From: Lyophyllum atratum
Taxonomy: Eukaryota > Basidiomycota > Agaricomycetes > Agaricales > Lyophyllaceae
Assembly: GCA_014905825.1 (NCBI GenBank)
Contig: JACGCN010000009.1
Location: 62,001-126,000, forward strand
DNA length: 64,000 nucleotides
Direction: 5' to 3'
A model generated the notes under the pieces. That model saw only the letters and a program-made list of their open reading frames with translations, had not been told where the DNA came from and did no database searches. Positions 44,445 to 55,001 of this stretch are shown here, one piece after another. Within the stretch, counting starts at the first letter, position 1. Every line of letters starts with the position of its first letter. Made by a program: the position numbers and the translations under genes.

Positions 44445-46746
44445 ATGTCCAACCCAGCGTTGTTCCTCCTCCCCGCCGACGAAAAATTCAATGGCGACAA
44501 TTGGCTCGCCTTTAAAACTACTATCCACGACGCTGCTGAGGCTCGCGGCGTCCTCGGCTACCTCGAGGGCACTATCAGCCCCCCCGACCCCCCCAGCCCC
44601 TCCGACCCCCCCGCTCCCACCACTAGTTACTGGGGCTCGACCAGTCCTACCCCCGACGAGTGGGCCCAGCGCAATGCCTACGCGAAGGGTCTGATCACCC
44701 TGAACGTCGTTAATCCTATCGGGCAGGGTGTCCGACGGGACGGGACCGCAGCTGAGACATGGTCGTCACTCACCGCCATCCACGACGTGCAGTCCGATCT
44801 CGCGCTCATCAACGCCGAGGAAGCTTTAGGCGCAATTAAATTCAGCGACGGGGGGAACATTGGCACTCACTTCGCTGAAATGCGCACTGCCTGGGGCAAA
44901 GCGAACGCGCAGGGGGCCGATATATCTGATGCGAAGTTCCGGATGTATATCTTGAAGTCCATGCCGAGGAACGCGACATGGATCGCGCTGTTGGGAGCGC
45001 TGGTCAGCGAAACAACGGCAGCGGCGGTCATCACTCGGCTTACCACCCATGCACTCCTAGCCAGCCCCACCTCGAACGTCGCGACCTCCAAGTCGGCACA
45101 TGCACTCTCTGCTCAGTTCCCAGGTGGCAAGCACCCGGTACGCAACCCCGAACTAAAATGCACCAACCTACCGAACTGCGGCCGTACCGGTCACACCACC
45201 GACAAGTGTTTCCGCCCTGGAGGCGGACTAGCGGGTCAATACCCCGAGTGGTGGAAAGGTCCTCGCACCACCGCTCCCAGCGCACCCGCTGCTGCTGCTA
45301 CCCCACAGACACCAGTCGCGAACTCCGCGGTCGTCTCGGCTACCAACTCAGCGACGACCCGATGCCTAGCATTCTCCACAGTTACAGCTGAGCTAGCCGA
45401 CCAGGGATCGCGACTTAGCTACGCCGACTCAGCCGCCAGCCAGCACTTCTTTGTTGACCGAGGAGATTTCGAGGCGTATGAAGCCATGGCGGATGGTGTC
45501 GGGATGACCGCGAGCGGGGGGAAATTCACTATCTTGGGGAAAGGTCGTGTTAGGAAGGTGGTAATGCATGAAGGAGAGATGATCGAACTTACGTTTGACG
45601 GCGCGCTACACACCCCAGACCTTGACCACAACCTCATATCCATCGGCTCCCTCGACCAAAAGGGCTGCACCATAATCTTCGGCGGCGGATGCGCCACATT
45701 CTACGGACCCGACGGGAAACCATTCATGCGTGGCGACGCGCACAACGCAACCATGTATCGCGTCGAATTCGTCAACCGACCAGTGGCGATGTCAGCGCGC
45801 TCCCTAAAACAACCAGCCGATATCGAGACGTGGCACCGACGACTGGGCCACGCCGGGGAGAGTATCCTCCGCGACATGATCAGAAAGGAGATCGTCGACG
45901 GCCTCGACGTGACGAAGGCGTCCTCGAGGGGTCGTTGTGAGGATTGCATAATGGGGAAGCATTCACGCCGACCTTTTGATCAGGAGGTGATACCGGAATG
46001 CGAACCCATCGAGCGCGTAGCCTTCGACCTCTGGGGACCAGCACGCGTAAAGACGACCGGTGGGAAGCAATACATGATGCTCGGGTGCGATCAGGGAGGT
46101 GCAGGGACGGAAGGTTACTTCTTGGCGGATAAAACCAAGGAGACCACGGGGGCGGTTCTGGCAGCGTACCACACGGCGATGGAAAGGCAGACAGGGTTGA
46201 AGCTGAAGGTGATTCGCACCGACGGTGGGGGAGAGTTTGTCAATTCAGTGTGGGAAGAGTACTGCAAACGGTTCGGGATCACTCACGAAACGGTCGCCCC
46301 CCACTCATCCGCAGCCAATGGCGTGGTGGAACGCATGAATCGCACGATCCTGGACCGCGGACGCAGCATGCTGGTCGATGCCGGACTACCTCCTCACTAC
46401 TGGGGGGAGGCTATGGCAACAGCTGTCTATCTGTCACAGTTCGTCCCCTCATCACGCCACCCAGGGAAATCGCCATACGAGATCCGAACTGGGAAGAAGC
46501 CCGACATCGCTCACCTCAGACCCTTTGGGTGCTACGCCTACGCCAAGATCCCCGAGGAGGACGGCGGAAGCAAATTAGACGCCCGATCCGTCAAATGTGT
46601 GCTGATCGGCTATTTCGGGCGCGGCGATTACAAGCTCCTCGATCGATCGAACGGACGCATCTTCAGATCTCGTGATGTCATCTTTGAGGAAGGACCCCCT
46701 AACCGCACCCTACTGCCCGCGCCAGACGACGAGCCCGAAGACGATG
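44445..46746 (+). pseudogene. Element A gag-protease-integrase part of polyprotein
   Basis: Open from ATG 44445 (MSNPALFLLPADEKFNGDNW, the copia Gag N-terminus) to the insertion of element B. A zinc knuckle (CTNLPNCGRTGHTTDKC) lies near residue 240. The protease site reads YADSAASQH, with Ala in place of the usual Gly of DSG. Pre-integrase HHCC (WHRRLGHAG then CEDC) and integrase follow, with D, D and E in AFDLWGP, IRTDGGGEF and NGVVERMN. It is cut in the linker between integrase and RT. The rest of the polyprotein is at 58230-60042. Confidence 0.88.
46742..46746. repeat. Left target-site duplication of element B (CGATG)
   Basis: CGATG directly before the LTR start at 46747; repeated at 58225-58229 after the right LTR. 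Five bases is typical of Ty1/copia integration. Confidence 0.9.
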
Positions 46747-47029
46747 TGATGGCCCGGTGAATCTGAACACGCGAAACGACAGTGATCCTCAGTGTCAGGG
46801 GAAATGGAAAGACAACTTTGTATTTATACCTGAACACGCGAAACGACAGTGCTAGGATCAAGTAAGTGAGTGAGGAAAAGATGAATGACGAGTAGGTATA
46901 CGTACATCCTCAGTGTCAGGGGAAATGGAAAGACAACTGAGGATGCGATGGGGCAAAAGCCGGGAGGTATATCAACGAGTCACGTGAACAGACGCGGGGA
47001 TAAGAAACGGGGATAGTATAGACCCAACA
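46747..47029 (-). repeat. 3' LTR of element B
   Basis: 283 bp; in the sense direction it runs TGTTGGG to CCATCA. It contains a 10-bp perfect inverted repeat (CATCCTCAGT 46905-46914 with ACTGAGGATG 46936-46945), a second copy of the hairpin's left part, and the box CTGAACACGCGAAACGACAG twice. Confidence 0.92.
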
Positions 47030-47090
47030 CAACCCCATCAACGCGGAAGTGAAGAGGGAAGTACGATATAGGACGGGAAGGAGGGATATG

Positions 47091-47972
47091 TCATGCGCGA
47101 GTGACTAGTCCAAGAGATTTGCAGTGTACGAGATGAGTAGCGAGAGGTAGGAGCTTTGTAAGTATGTCGGCGGTCATAGCAGTCGTCGGTACCCAAGAAG
47201 TGGCGAAGGATCCCGTTTTGATGTGTTCACGGATGAAATGATAGCGGATGTCGATGTGCTTGGAGCGAGAGGAAGTATTATCAGAGTTGGCAAGAATAAT
47301 AGCACTCTGATTATCGCAGAGGAGCGGGAATGGATGAGGTACCGGGAGACTGAGTGAGTGGAGGAACAACCGGATCCATAGGGCCTCTTTCATCGCATGC
47401 GACATCGCCATGTATTCTGCTTCAGTCGAGGAGAGAGCGGTAGTCCGCTGGCGAACGGAGCTCCAGGAAATGAGGCTGCTGTACATGAAGAACACATATC
47501 CGGAAACACTCCTGCGAGTCTTCACATCAGACACCCAATCGGCATCCATCATGCCACAGTTGCTTGGAAGAAGGAGTTGCAGCGGCGGTCCAACTGGCGT
47601 TTGCTCGAAATTGTACTCGAGAGAGTATTCGGCGGTACCTGCGAGGTAGCGAAGGACACCTTTGGCAGCAAGAAGATGGGTGCGAGTTGGATTGGCGTTG
47701 AATTGTCCAAGCGACATGGCAGTGAAGGCAAGATCGGGGCGCGTGCAGAGCGCGAGGTACAGAATGGAGCCGACCAGGCGCTGGTAGTGAACGGTGACCT
47801 CGGAGTCGGGGATTTCGGGAAGGGAGTTGGGCGGAGCCTCGGGTAGATCAGACATGCTATGACGGAGAGGTAGAGATAAGGAGTGGGCATCGAGGAGATT
47901 GTAAGTAGTAAGTAATTCAGTAATAAAATGCTTTTGGGAGAGCCATAACTTTCGGTTCGGACGGTCACGAAC
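47091..47972 (-). pseudogene. Element B RNase H end of polyprotein, out of frame
   Basis: RT C-terminus and RNase H: VGSILYLALCTRPDLAF, then GMMDADWVSDVKTRRSVSGY, ALSSTEAEYMAM, LLCDNQSAIILA and KHIDIRYHFIREHI, the full copia RNase H signature, ending at 47091. It is one base out of frame with the preceding RT segment. The extra base lies near 47975 (removing one A in ACTAATCG restores Thr-Ile-Val-Arg-Asp-Arg). Confidence 0.88.
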
Positions 47973-49801
47973 GATTAGTACGTATACCTAGGTAAAGGGA
48001 GGCGGCACCAAGGTCGACGACCTTGAAACTCTTGTTCATTTCGGCAAGAATCCAGTTGTAGAGTGGGACGGAATTGGTGGTAGTGAGGCAGTCGTCGACG
48101 TGTACTGGCATTATGATGATGAGGTCGGCGCCAGACTTGGGCATGGGGACCGAGGGATCAGGCGATGACGAGAAACGGCCGTAGAAAACCGCATGGTCAA
48201 CTTCACAACGGATGAGGCCAATACCTTCAATGACCTGCCGGAAACGATTGTACCACTCGTGAGAGGACTGCTTGAGCCCGTAAAGGGCGCGAGTGACGAG
48301 GTAGACAGTGTTGGGGTCAGATTCTGGGAATCCTGGGATCTGCTTGCAGTAGACTTCATGTGACAAGAGGGCGTTCAAGAACGCAGTCTTAACATCGCAG
48401 CACATGAGCTCGAGGTCGTGCTGAGCAGCAAAGGCGAGGACAATCCGGATGCTGGACATCTTCACGACTGGCGCATAAGTGCTGCCGTAGTCTTCTGGAC
48501 GTTGGAGGTAGCCCAGGGCAACCAGACGAGACTTCTCCGCTCCACGAATGATCGAACCGTCAGGATTCAACTTGAAATCGTATACCCAGCGAACGCCGAT
48601 AGCCTTGCGACCAGCGGGCAGAGAGGTGGGTTTAAAAACACCAAGCTCTTGGAGGCTGTCATATTCGCGGCGCATTGAGGCTTGCCAGATATCGCGGTCA
48701 GGACGACGGAGGGCTTCAGTATAGTTGTCGGGAGGTCGATCAGGGTTATATTTTGGGGGTATGCGGAACCGAAGTGGATCAGGATGTGCAAGGAAGGCTT
48801 TGAAGTCGAGAATGGTAGGGATCTCGAGGGAGACTAGATCTTCAGGATCGTGACTGAATTCCTGGGAGTTAAGAATTCCCAGAAAGTCCATAATCGCCGG
48901 GAGAGTCTGCTGTGGATGGACAGACCCAGCGTTGTCTTTCGTACGGTTAGCACGGAGACGGACGAGGTTTTCATCGCGAAGTCGAATGGCTTCAGTATAC
49001 ATCCGGCCTTTATCCGTAAGTGCCGCATTGCGACGGGGGCGTACGGGAGGAGGAGGTGTAGGAACCACAGGAGGGGTCAAACTTTCACGGGGAGGTGTGG
49101 ATGGCGTCGGCGATGAAGGTGGGGAGACGATGGTAGTTGGCAAGGGCTCAGTAGTAGGAACACGCTTGAGTTTCCCTTGAACGTTCTCATTGAAAACGAC
49201 ATCTCGTGAGAAGTGGTATTTGCCGTTCGTGTCGCGGACTCTCCAGCCAACTCTGTGCTCCTCGTAGCCGACGAAAATGGCCTCAAACCGCTTCGGACCA
49301 CCCTTTGTACGGAGCTCGGAAGGGATCAGGACAAAACATTGGCAACCCCATACGCGGAGGTGGGAGAGGTCAGGTTTCGTCTTTTCCATGACCTCATAAG
49401 GCGTAGTGGAAGGAGGGAGAGTCGAGGTAGGGAGTCTGTTGCGGAGATATTGGCTAGTAAGCACTGCGTCGCCATGGAACGAAGGTGGAAGGCCGGACTC
49501 GGCCATGAGTGTCTGAGCAGTTTCCTCTAGAGTTCGAATATATCGTTCCGCCTTGCCATTCTGCGAGTGAGCATAGGGAGCGGTGACCTGGTGTATGATA
49601 CCCCGAGTGTTGAAATGATCTCGCAATTCTCCACCAGTGAACTCGCCAGCACCGTCGGACCTGACAGTGTGTACCTTGTTACCCGACTTCCGTTCCCACT
49701 TGGCCTCAGTTGACTTGTAATGGGCAACAGCGTCGTCCTTGTGAGCAAGTAGTTCGGTACTACCGTAGTTCGAGCGATCATCGAGTATGACATGGAAATG
49801 G
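47973..49801 (-). pseudogene. Element B integrase (C-terminal part) and reverse transcriptase
   Basis: Starts mid-integrase at the insertion site of C: HFHVILDDRSNYGS, then VRSDGAGEFTGG and NGKAERYIRTLEE (second acidic residue and Glu of DDE). A Pro-rich linker is followed by RT: VRWVYDFKLNPDG, CDVKTAFLNALL, YGLKQSSHEWY and the catalytic VHVDDCLTT. It ends at a stop just after a frameshift near 47975. Together with 55002-57779 it forms one gag-pol frame. Confidence 0.88.
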
Positions 49802-49806
49802 GTCTT
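49802..49806. repeat. Left target-site duplication of element C (GTCTT)
   Basis: GTCTT directly before the LTR at 49807 and again at 54997-55001. Removing C plus one copy rejoins B's integrase frame as Pro-His-Gly-Lys-Thr-His-Phe-His. Confidence 0.92.
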
Positions 49807-50211
49807 TGTAGAATATCACAAATAAGTAAACCTTAGTGTCCAGACACGGTGTGTAAAGACGACTGGTATTGACCTGTAGAATATCACAAATAAGTAAACT
49901 ACGAGGTCAATCAGTAACGAACGGTAAAGTAGAAGTAAGTAAGAATGCTCACCCTTAGTGTCCAGACACGGTGTGTAAAGACGACTAAGGGTGGTCTGTG
50001 TAGGTACGTCTAGTATGTACACGAAGGAAATAGAGTTCGAATAAAGACTAGCAAATAAGCGCCGGCTTGACTGAATTGAATGGAGGTCTCGATGCACGGC
50101 ATCGAGGCGTAACGAATAAGCGAGAATCTAATTATAGTGACCGTGGACGAAAAAGGAAATAATATGAGATACGTAGCGTGATATGGGTCTTGGTTAAGTC
50201 TAACCTCAACA
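49807..50211 (-). repeat. 3' LTR of element C
   Basis: 405 bp; sense end points TGTTGAGG and ATTCTACA. Contains ACCCTTAGT (49951-49959) with its reverse complement at 49984-49992, another copy of the same hairpin segment near 49831, and the box TGTAGAATATCACAAATAAG twice. Confidence 0.95.
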
Positions 50212-50221
50212 CTCCCCCAGA
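50212..50221 (-). promoter_or_regulatory. Polypurine tract of element C
   Basis: In the sense direction CTGGGGGAG lies directly before the 3' LTR, the position and composition expected of the plus-strand primer. Confidence 0.75.
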
Positions 50222-50232
50222 CGACCAAGATC

Positions 50233-53200
50233 CTAATTGAGGTTGAGGAGTCCGATAAAGCGCTCGTGGAGTAGTCGAGGAAGTGGTTTGGTGAAGATGT
50301 CGGAGAGATTGTCGGAGGATGGGATGTGTATAACTTCAATGTCTCCGTCCTTGACGCGTTCGCGAATATAATGGTGTCGGATATCGATATGTTTCGCGCG
50401 GGTGTGTCCCTTGGTAGTGCGCGTCAGTGCGATGGCGGAGGTGTTGTCACAACGAAGCGTGGCCGGCAGCGCTTGCGTGAGGTCCACCTCGGCGAGGTAG
50501 TTGTGCATCCAGAGTCCTTGTTGCGCTCCACGCGTCAAGGACATGTATTCGGCCTCCGTGGTAGAGAGAGCGACGGTCGGCTGTCGTTTCGAGCTCCAGG
50601 AAACGGGTCCTCCAGCCATCATGAACACATACCCACTCGTAGACCTACGGGTATCGTAGTCTCCCCCATAATCCGCATCCACATATCCTATAGGCTTGAT
50701 GCCGCCCGCCCCCTTAGAGTACGTGATGCTATAGTCCAATGTACCCTTGATATATCCCAGGACATGCGTCATAGCCTTCCAGTGTGCTGGGCCGGGGTTC
50801 GATTGGAAGCGGGCGAGCAGACCGACAGCGAACGAAATGTCAGGGCGGGTGGCGACTTGTGCCCACATGAGTGACCCAAGGAGTTCGCGATACGGCTTAT
50901 CCTTCATGTATAGACGGTCTGCATCTGAGCGAGGGGATTGGGTGTCGTCGAGGCGTAGGCCGGCAGGAAGTGGGGTAGGATGGGGGTTCGCGTCTGTCAT
51001 GCCGAAACGCTGTAGTACTCGCTCGAGGTAAGCCCGTTGTGAGAGGGAAATCGCACCCGTGGTCGCGTCGCGGTCCACCCGCATACCCAGAATATACTTT
51101 GGCTCCCCCAGATCCTTGATCTCGTAGCACCCAGCTAGCTCCTTCTTCGCTACAGTGGACCCGGCGGTGGTGGATGATACCCCGAAGATGTCGTCAGTGA
51201 ACGTGCAGGTGATGGTTCGCTCGCCGTTGACAATCTTCGAGCGTACGCAGTTGTCAGCGCGTGAGGAGCGGTACCCGATTTTGGTGTAGGCGCGGTCGAG
51301 GTTATGCCACCAGTCATACCCGCCCTGCATCATGCCGTACAGGGTTTTGAGGAGTAGGCACACCTTACCCTCCCCCCCACGAAACCCGGGCGGCACGCGC
51401 ATGTAGACAGTGTGTTCCAAGACACTGTTGAGGTAGGCGGATACAAAATCGACCTGCCAGATGTGGAGACCCTGGTCAGCAGCGATGGCGGCGGTCATCC
51501 GCATGGACTCGAGGCGCACGACGGACGCATAAGTCTCATCAAAATCCTCCCCCTGCACCTGAGAGAACCCCTTCGCCACCAAGCGAGCCTTCCGCTTGAC
51601 AATGTTCCCATCCGCGTCGAACTTGTGCGCGTAGACCCACATGCAATCTATAACCTTCTTCCCAGGAGGTACAGACGACGCAGGCACAAGTCGAAACACC
51701 TCCCGATCCTGCAGGATGTTAAGCTCCGTCTCCATCGGCGCGTTCCACAGATCAGGACGGCGCACGGCCTCCCCGTAGTGTTTAGGCAGGTAATCATCGG
51801 AGGACGAGGTGGTGGTGGTCAAGGATGCCAAGAACGCGTGCATGTCGTTGGCGGCCTCCGGGTGTGGGGTGTCAGTAGCCCAATCTTCGCCAGCGGCGCG
51901 TGCAGAATCCTCCCTATCCTGAGTTTCGCGCGCGGCTATGATCGCAGGCGTGGGATCCGCGTGACGGCGGGATCGTCGCAAGGCAAGGGGTAAGTCATCC
52001 GGGGCTGGTGGTGCAGCCGCAGGTGTGTGGGGTTCATCCGGGGTGTGGGGTGCGGGGTGTAGTGGACCATCGGTGTCACGAATACGGGGCGCAATAGGTT
52101 GCTTGCGAGGAATAATGGCAGGGGTGGCTGGATCAATGGGTGGTTCGACGTCGGCGAGAAGGTGGTCGTCGCTGAGGATGGTGATGGCGCGGTGTCCGAC
52201 GCCCTCGTCGAAGATTACATCCCGGCTGGTAATAATAGAACGCGTGCCTTGATCGAACAATTTGTATCCGTTGTCCGAGTACCCGACCATGACGTAACGG
52301 ATCGATCGAGGGTCCAATTTAGAAACCACGAGCTCCTCCGGGATCTTAGCGAATGCCGTGCAGCCAAAGGGGCGTAGATGTGCGACACCTTGGCGCTTCC
52401 CAGTCCATGCCTCCTCGGGAACTACATCGGGGTGACGCGAAGAGGGGATGAGGTTACGGACATATACCCCGGTGTTCCCGGCCTCGGCCCAAAGGTACTT
52501 CGCAAGACCGCTGTCGGCGAGCATGCACCGAACGCCCTCTATGATGGTGCGTATAGAACGTTCGGCAAGTCCATTCTGGGGGTGCGCGTATGGGGTGCTG
52601 ACCTCCAGAATAATCCCGTGCTCACCGCAGTACTCGAACCATAATGCGTTTATCCACTCCCGGCCTGCATCAATGCGGCACCTCAACAACTTCTGACCCG
52701 TCTGACGTTCGGATTCCTGGTGGTAGGACTTGAACGCTGATAATGTGGTTACTGCGTCCTTCCTTGACAGATAAAACCCACGCATCCTAGATGTTCCCCC
52801 ATCGACCACCAGCATCATGTACAGGGCTCCCCCGAGGGATGGTGTGGACGCGGGTCCCCAGAGGTCGATATGACACCTCTCATTCGGTTTGGTCTCCGGT
52901 ACGACTATGCCATCATAGGGGCGAGCTGCGTGTTTCCCATACACACAGTCCTCGCATAGACCCTCCACAGCTAAGTTCCCCTGAACGTGTAACCCATCAA
53001 CTAGTCCCTTTCTGACCAGGTTGCGTATGCCAGTAACGCCGGCGTGCCCCATGCGACGATGCCAAGTATCGAGATTGACGGGTATGTCGAGCGAGCGTGC
53101 GACCATCACCTGGACAGGCGCTCGAGTGGCTCCCACAGATTCGAGGCGGTACATCCCATTCTCCCCGATGCCCACCATGAAAACCCTCCCCTTTGGATCG

Positions 53201-54516
53201 GTGAACGTAGCCTTTCCCTTCGAGAAGGTGACGGTGAAGCCAGCGGCATCAAATTTCCCAATGGAAATCAAGTTCGCGGCGAGGTCTGGTGTGTGCAGCG
53301 CCGAGCGAAACATAAGGTCTGATTCCACTCCATTCACTATGACCGTCCTTTTCACAGTTCCCTGCCCCATGATACGAAAAGTACCCCCCCGATTCGCTGG
53401 CTGTCCTTGACGCGGCACAGCGAACTCCTCATAATCCAAGAAGCTCGATCTCTCTACAAAACAGTGATCGCTCGCGCCAGAGTCCGCGTAGGTGGGGACG
53501 TGACTTTTCGCGACCATGGCGGTGGTGAGGAACTTGTTCGCGGCATCGAAGAAGGCGGCAGGATAAAAGGAGGGGATGGAGTCAGAGGTGGGGACAATGG
53601 CCGCTGCTAAAGCGTAGGTTACACGCGACGCGTCGGGGTTCGGGGTCGTCGATGCGATGTGGGCCGTAGGGGTAGTGTTGGTGTCAGCGACCGCTGCCAC
53701 GGGTGTAGAGGTACCGCTTTTCGCCCTACTACGGAAATTTGGGGGAAACTGACCCTCCTTTCCACCACCCGGCCAATAGCAATCTTTGACGAGGTGACCC
53801 CTCCTCCCGCAGTTGTTATTGGAGCAGAGAAGGTCGGACTTTGACGACGAAGTTTTGGCTTGCAGGGCAGTCGTGGTGGGTACGACAGGTGTGTCCCCCT
53901 TTTCGAGGTCCCAGTGGAGTAGTAAAGCGGCGGTGGCTTCTGCAGACGTTTTGGTGTGGCGCATCGTGGCGATGACGACGTTCCACGATTTTGGGAGTGA
54001 ACCGATGACGATGGCTCGGAAAGCGGTGTCGTCGATGTTGGCGCCCTTTTGGGTGGCGGTAGACCAAGCGGTGCGTAGTGCTGCTAAATGGGTAGGGAAG
54101 TCGCGTCCATCAGTGTACTGGATGTTCCGCAAGGTCTTCTCGGCGGCAGCTGCAGCGAGCTCTCCCGAGGTACCATAGGTGTCGGTGAGTGTCTTCCAAG
54201 CCTCAGCGGCGCTCCCTTCCTGCTCGATACCGAGTCCGGTAGGGTTTTTGGTGTTGTAAACGACGAGGGCTAAAGCCCAGGCGTCACGGTTGTCCCACTC
54301 CGTAATGGAGGGGGTTGGAGACTGCCATTCCGTAGGCTCGGGAGGTAAGGCGCCTAGCGGTAATGGGGACGGCTTCGGAATCTTGCCCTCAAGGTAATCG
54401 CGAGCACCGCGAACCCTTGCTGCCAGCAGGATCCGTTTCCGGAATGTAACGTAGTTCGAGCCGTCGAACTGTTCGTCGGCGGGAAAGATGGGTGGGTTGT
54501 TGCTAGTGGTAGCCAT
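50233..54516 (-). CDS. Element C gag-pol polyprotein, 1427 aa
   Basis: Single frame from ATG 54516 (MATTSNNPPIFPADEQFDGS). Order of domains: Gag; zinc knuckle CSNNNCGRRGHLVKDC (about 230-245); aspartic protease YADSGASDHC; pre-integrase WHRRMGHAG with CEDC; integrase with D, D and E in HIDLWGP, RIDAGREW and NGLAER; RT with VDFVSAYLNSVLEHT, YGMMQGGYDWW and FTDDIFGV; RNase H with YVDADYGGDYDTRRS, ALSTTEAEYMS, LRCDNTSAIAL and KHIDIRHHYIRERV, ending DNLSDIFTKPLP. The RT box has Phe-Thr-Asp-Asp instead of the usual Tyr-Val-Asp-Asp; both aspartates are kept. No stop or frameshift was seen. There is no Gag-Pol frameshift site, so Gag and Pol are made as one protein. Confidence 0.96.
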   Translation of the reverse strand: MATTSNNPPIFPADEQFDGSNYVTFRKRILLAARVRGARDYLEGKIPKPSPLPLGALPPEPTEWQSPTPSITEWDNRDAWALALVVYNTKNPTGLGIEQEGSAAEAWKTLTDTYGTSGELAAAAAEKTLRNIQYTDGRDFPTHLAALRTAWSTATQKGANIDDTAFRAIVIGSLPKSWNVVIATMRHTKTSAEATAALLLHWDLEKGDTPVVPTTTALQAKTSSSKSDLLCSNNNCGRRGHLVKDCYWPGGGKEGQFPPNFRSRAKSGTSTPVAAVADTNTTPTAHIASTTPNPDASRVTYALAAAIVPTSDSIPSFYPAAFFDAANKFLTTAMVAKSHVPTYADSGASDHCFVERSSFLDYEEFAVPRQGQPANRGGTFRIMGQGTVKRTVIVNGVESDLMFRSALHTPDLAANLISIGKFDAAGFTVTFSKGKATFTDPKGRVFMVGIGENGMYRLESVGATRAPVQVMVARSLDIPVNLDTWHRRMGHAGVTGIRNLVRKGLVDGLHVQGNLAVEGLCEDCVYGKHAARPYDGIVVPETKPNERCHIDLWGPASTPSLGGALYMMLVVDGGTSRMRGFYLSRKDAVTTLSAFKSYHQESERQTGQKLLRCRIDAGREWINALWFEYCGEHGIILEVSTPYAHPQNGLAERSIRTIIEGVRCMLADSGLAKYLWAEAGNTGVYVRNLIPSSRHPDVVPEEAWTGKRQGVAHLRPFGCTAFAKIPEELVVSKLDPRSIRYVMVGYSDNGYKLFDQGTRSIITSRDVIFDEGVGHRAITILSDDHLLADVEPPIDPATPAIIPRKQPIAPRIRDTDGPLHPAPHTPDEPHTPAAAPPAPDDLPLALRRSRRHADPTPAIIAARETQDREDSARAAGEDWATDTPHPEAANDMHAFLASLTTTTSSSDDYLPKHYGEAVRRPDLWNAPMETELNILQDREVFRLVPASSVPPGKKVIDCMWVYAHKFDADGNIVKRKARLVAKGFSQVQGEDFDETYASVVRLESMRMTAAIAADQGLHIWQVDFVSAYLNSVLEHTVYMRVPPGFRGGEGKVCLLLKTLYGMMQGGYDWWHNLDRAYTKIGYRSSRADNCVRSKIVNGERTITCTFTDDIFGVSSTTAGSTVAKKELAGCYEIKDLGEPKYILGMRVDRDATTGAISLSQRAYLERVLQRFGMTDANPHPTPLPAGLRLDDTQSPRSDADRLYMKDKPYRELLGSLMWAQVATRPDISFAVGLLARFQSNPGPAHWKAMTHVLGYIKGTLDYSITYSKGAGGIKPIGYVDADYGGDYDTRRSTSGYVFMMAGGPVSWSSKRQPTVALSTTEAEYMSLTRGAQQGLWMHNYLAEVDLTQALPATLRCDNTSAIALTRTTKGHTRAKHIDIRHHYIRERVKDGDIEVIHIPSSDNLSDIFTKPLPRLLHERFIGLLNLN

Positions 54517-54578
54517 GTGGGTAAAGTGAATGTTTGAGTTCGTCTGGTTTGTGTCTGGGTGATTTAGAAGCTAACGGC

Positions 54579-54591
54579 GGGGCCCATAACC
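54579..54591 (-). promoter_or_regulatory. Primer binding site of element C
   Basis: In the sense direction GGTTATGGGCCCC directly follows the 5' LTR. It has the same match to the initiator tRNA-Met anticodon arm as element A. Confidence 0.75.
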
Positions 54592-54996
54592 TGTAGAATA
54601 TCACAAATAAGTAAACCTTAGTGTCCAGACACGGTGTGTAAAGACGACTGGTATTGACCTGTAGAATATCACAAATAAGTAAACTACGAGGTCAATCAGT
54701 AACGAACGGTAAAGTAGAAGTAAGTAAGAATGCTCACCCTTAGTGTCCAGACACGGTGTGTAAAGACGACTAAGGGTGGTCTGTGTAGGTACGTCTAGTA
54801 TGTACACGAAGGAAATAGAGTTCGAATAAAGACTAGCAAATAAGCGCCGGCTTGACTGAATTGAATGGAGGTCTCGATGCACGGCATCGAGGCGTAACGA
54901 ATAAGCGAGAATCTAATTATAGTGACCGTGGACGAAAAAGGAAATAATATGAGATACGTAGCGTGATATGGGTCTTGGTTAAGTCTAACCTCAACA
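54592..54996 (-). repeat. 5' LTR of element C
   Basis: 405 bp, apparently identical to the copy at 49807-50211; even the chance open frames inside both copies translate identically. Followed by GTCTT. Confidence 0.95.
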
Positions 54997-55001
54997 GTCT
55001 T
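54997..55001. repeat. Right target-site duplication of element C (GTCTT)
   Basis: Second copy of GTCTT, directly after the LTR end CAACA. Matches 49802-49806. Confidence 0.92.

Larger units (their letters stand above)
49807..54996 (-). mobile_element. Complete Ty1/copia retrotransposon C, innermost and apparently intact
   Basis: 5,190 bp with two 405-bp LTRs that look identical base for base, a GTCTT duplication, a primer site, a purine-rich tract and one uninterrupted 1427-codon gag-pol frame. All expected domains with their key residues are present. It is the youngest insertion in the nest and the only one that looks able to move by itself. Confidence 0.95.

Noticed and set aside
49816..50097. 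93-codon frame, repeated identically at 54601-54882
   Set aside because: Lies inside the LTRs of element C; identical because the LTRs are identical, not because it is a gene.
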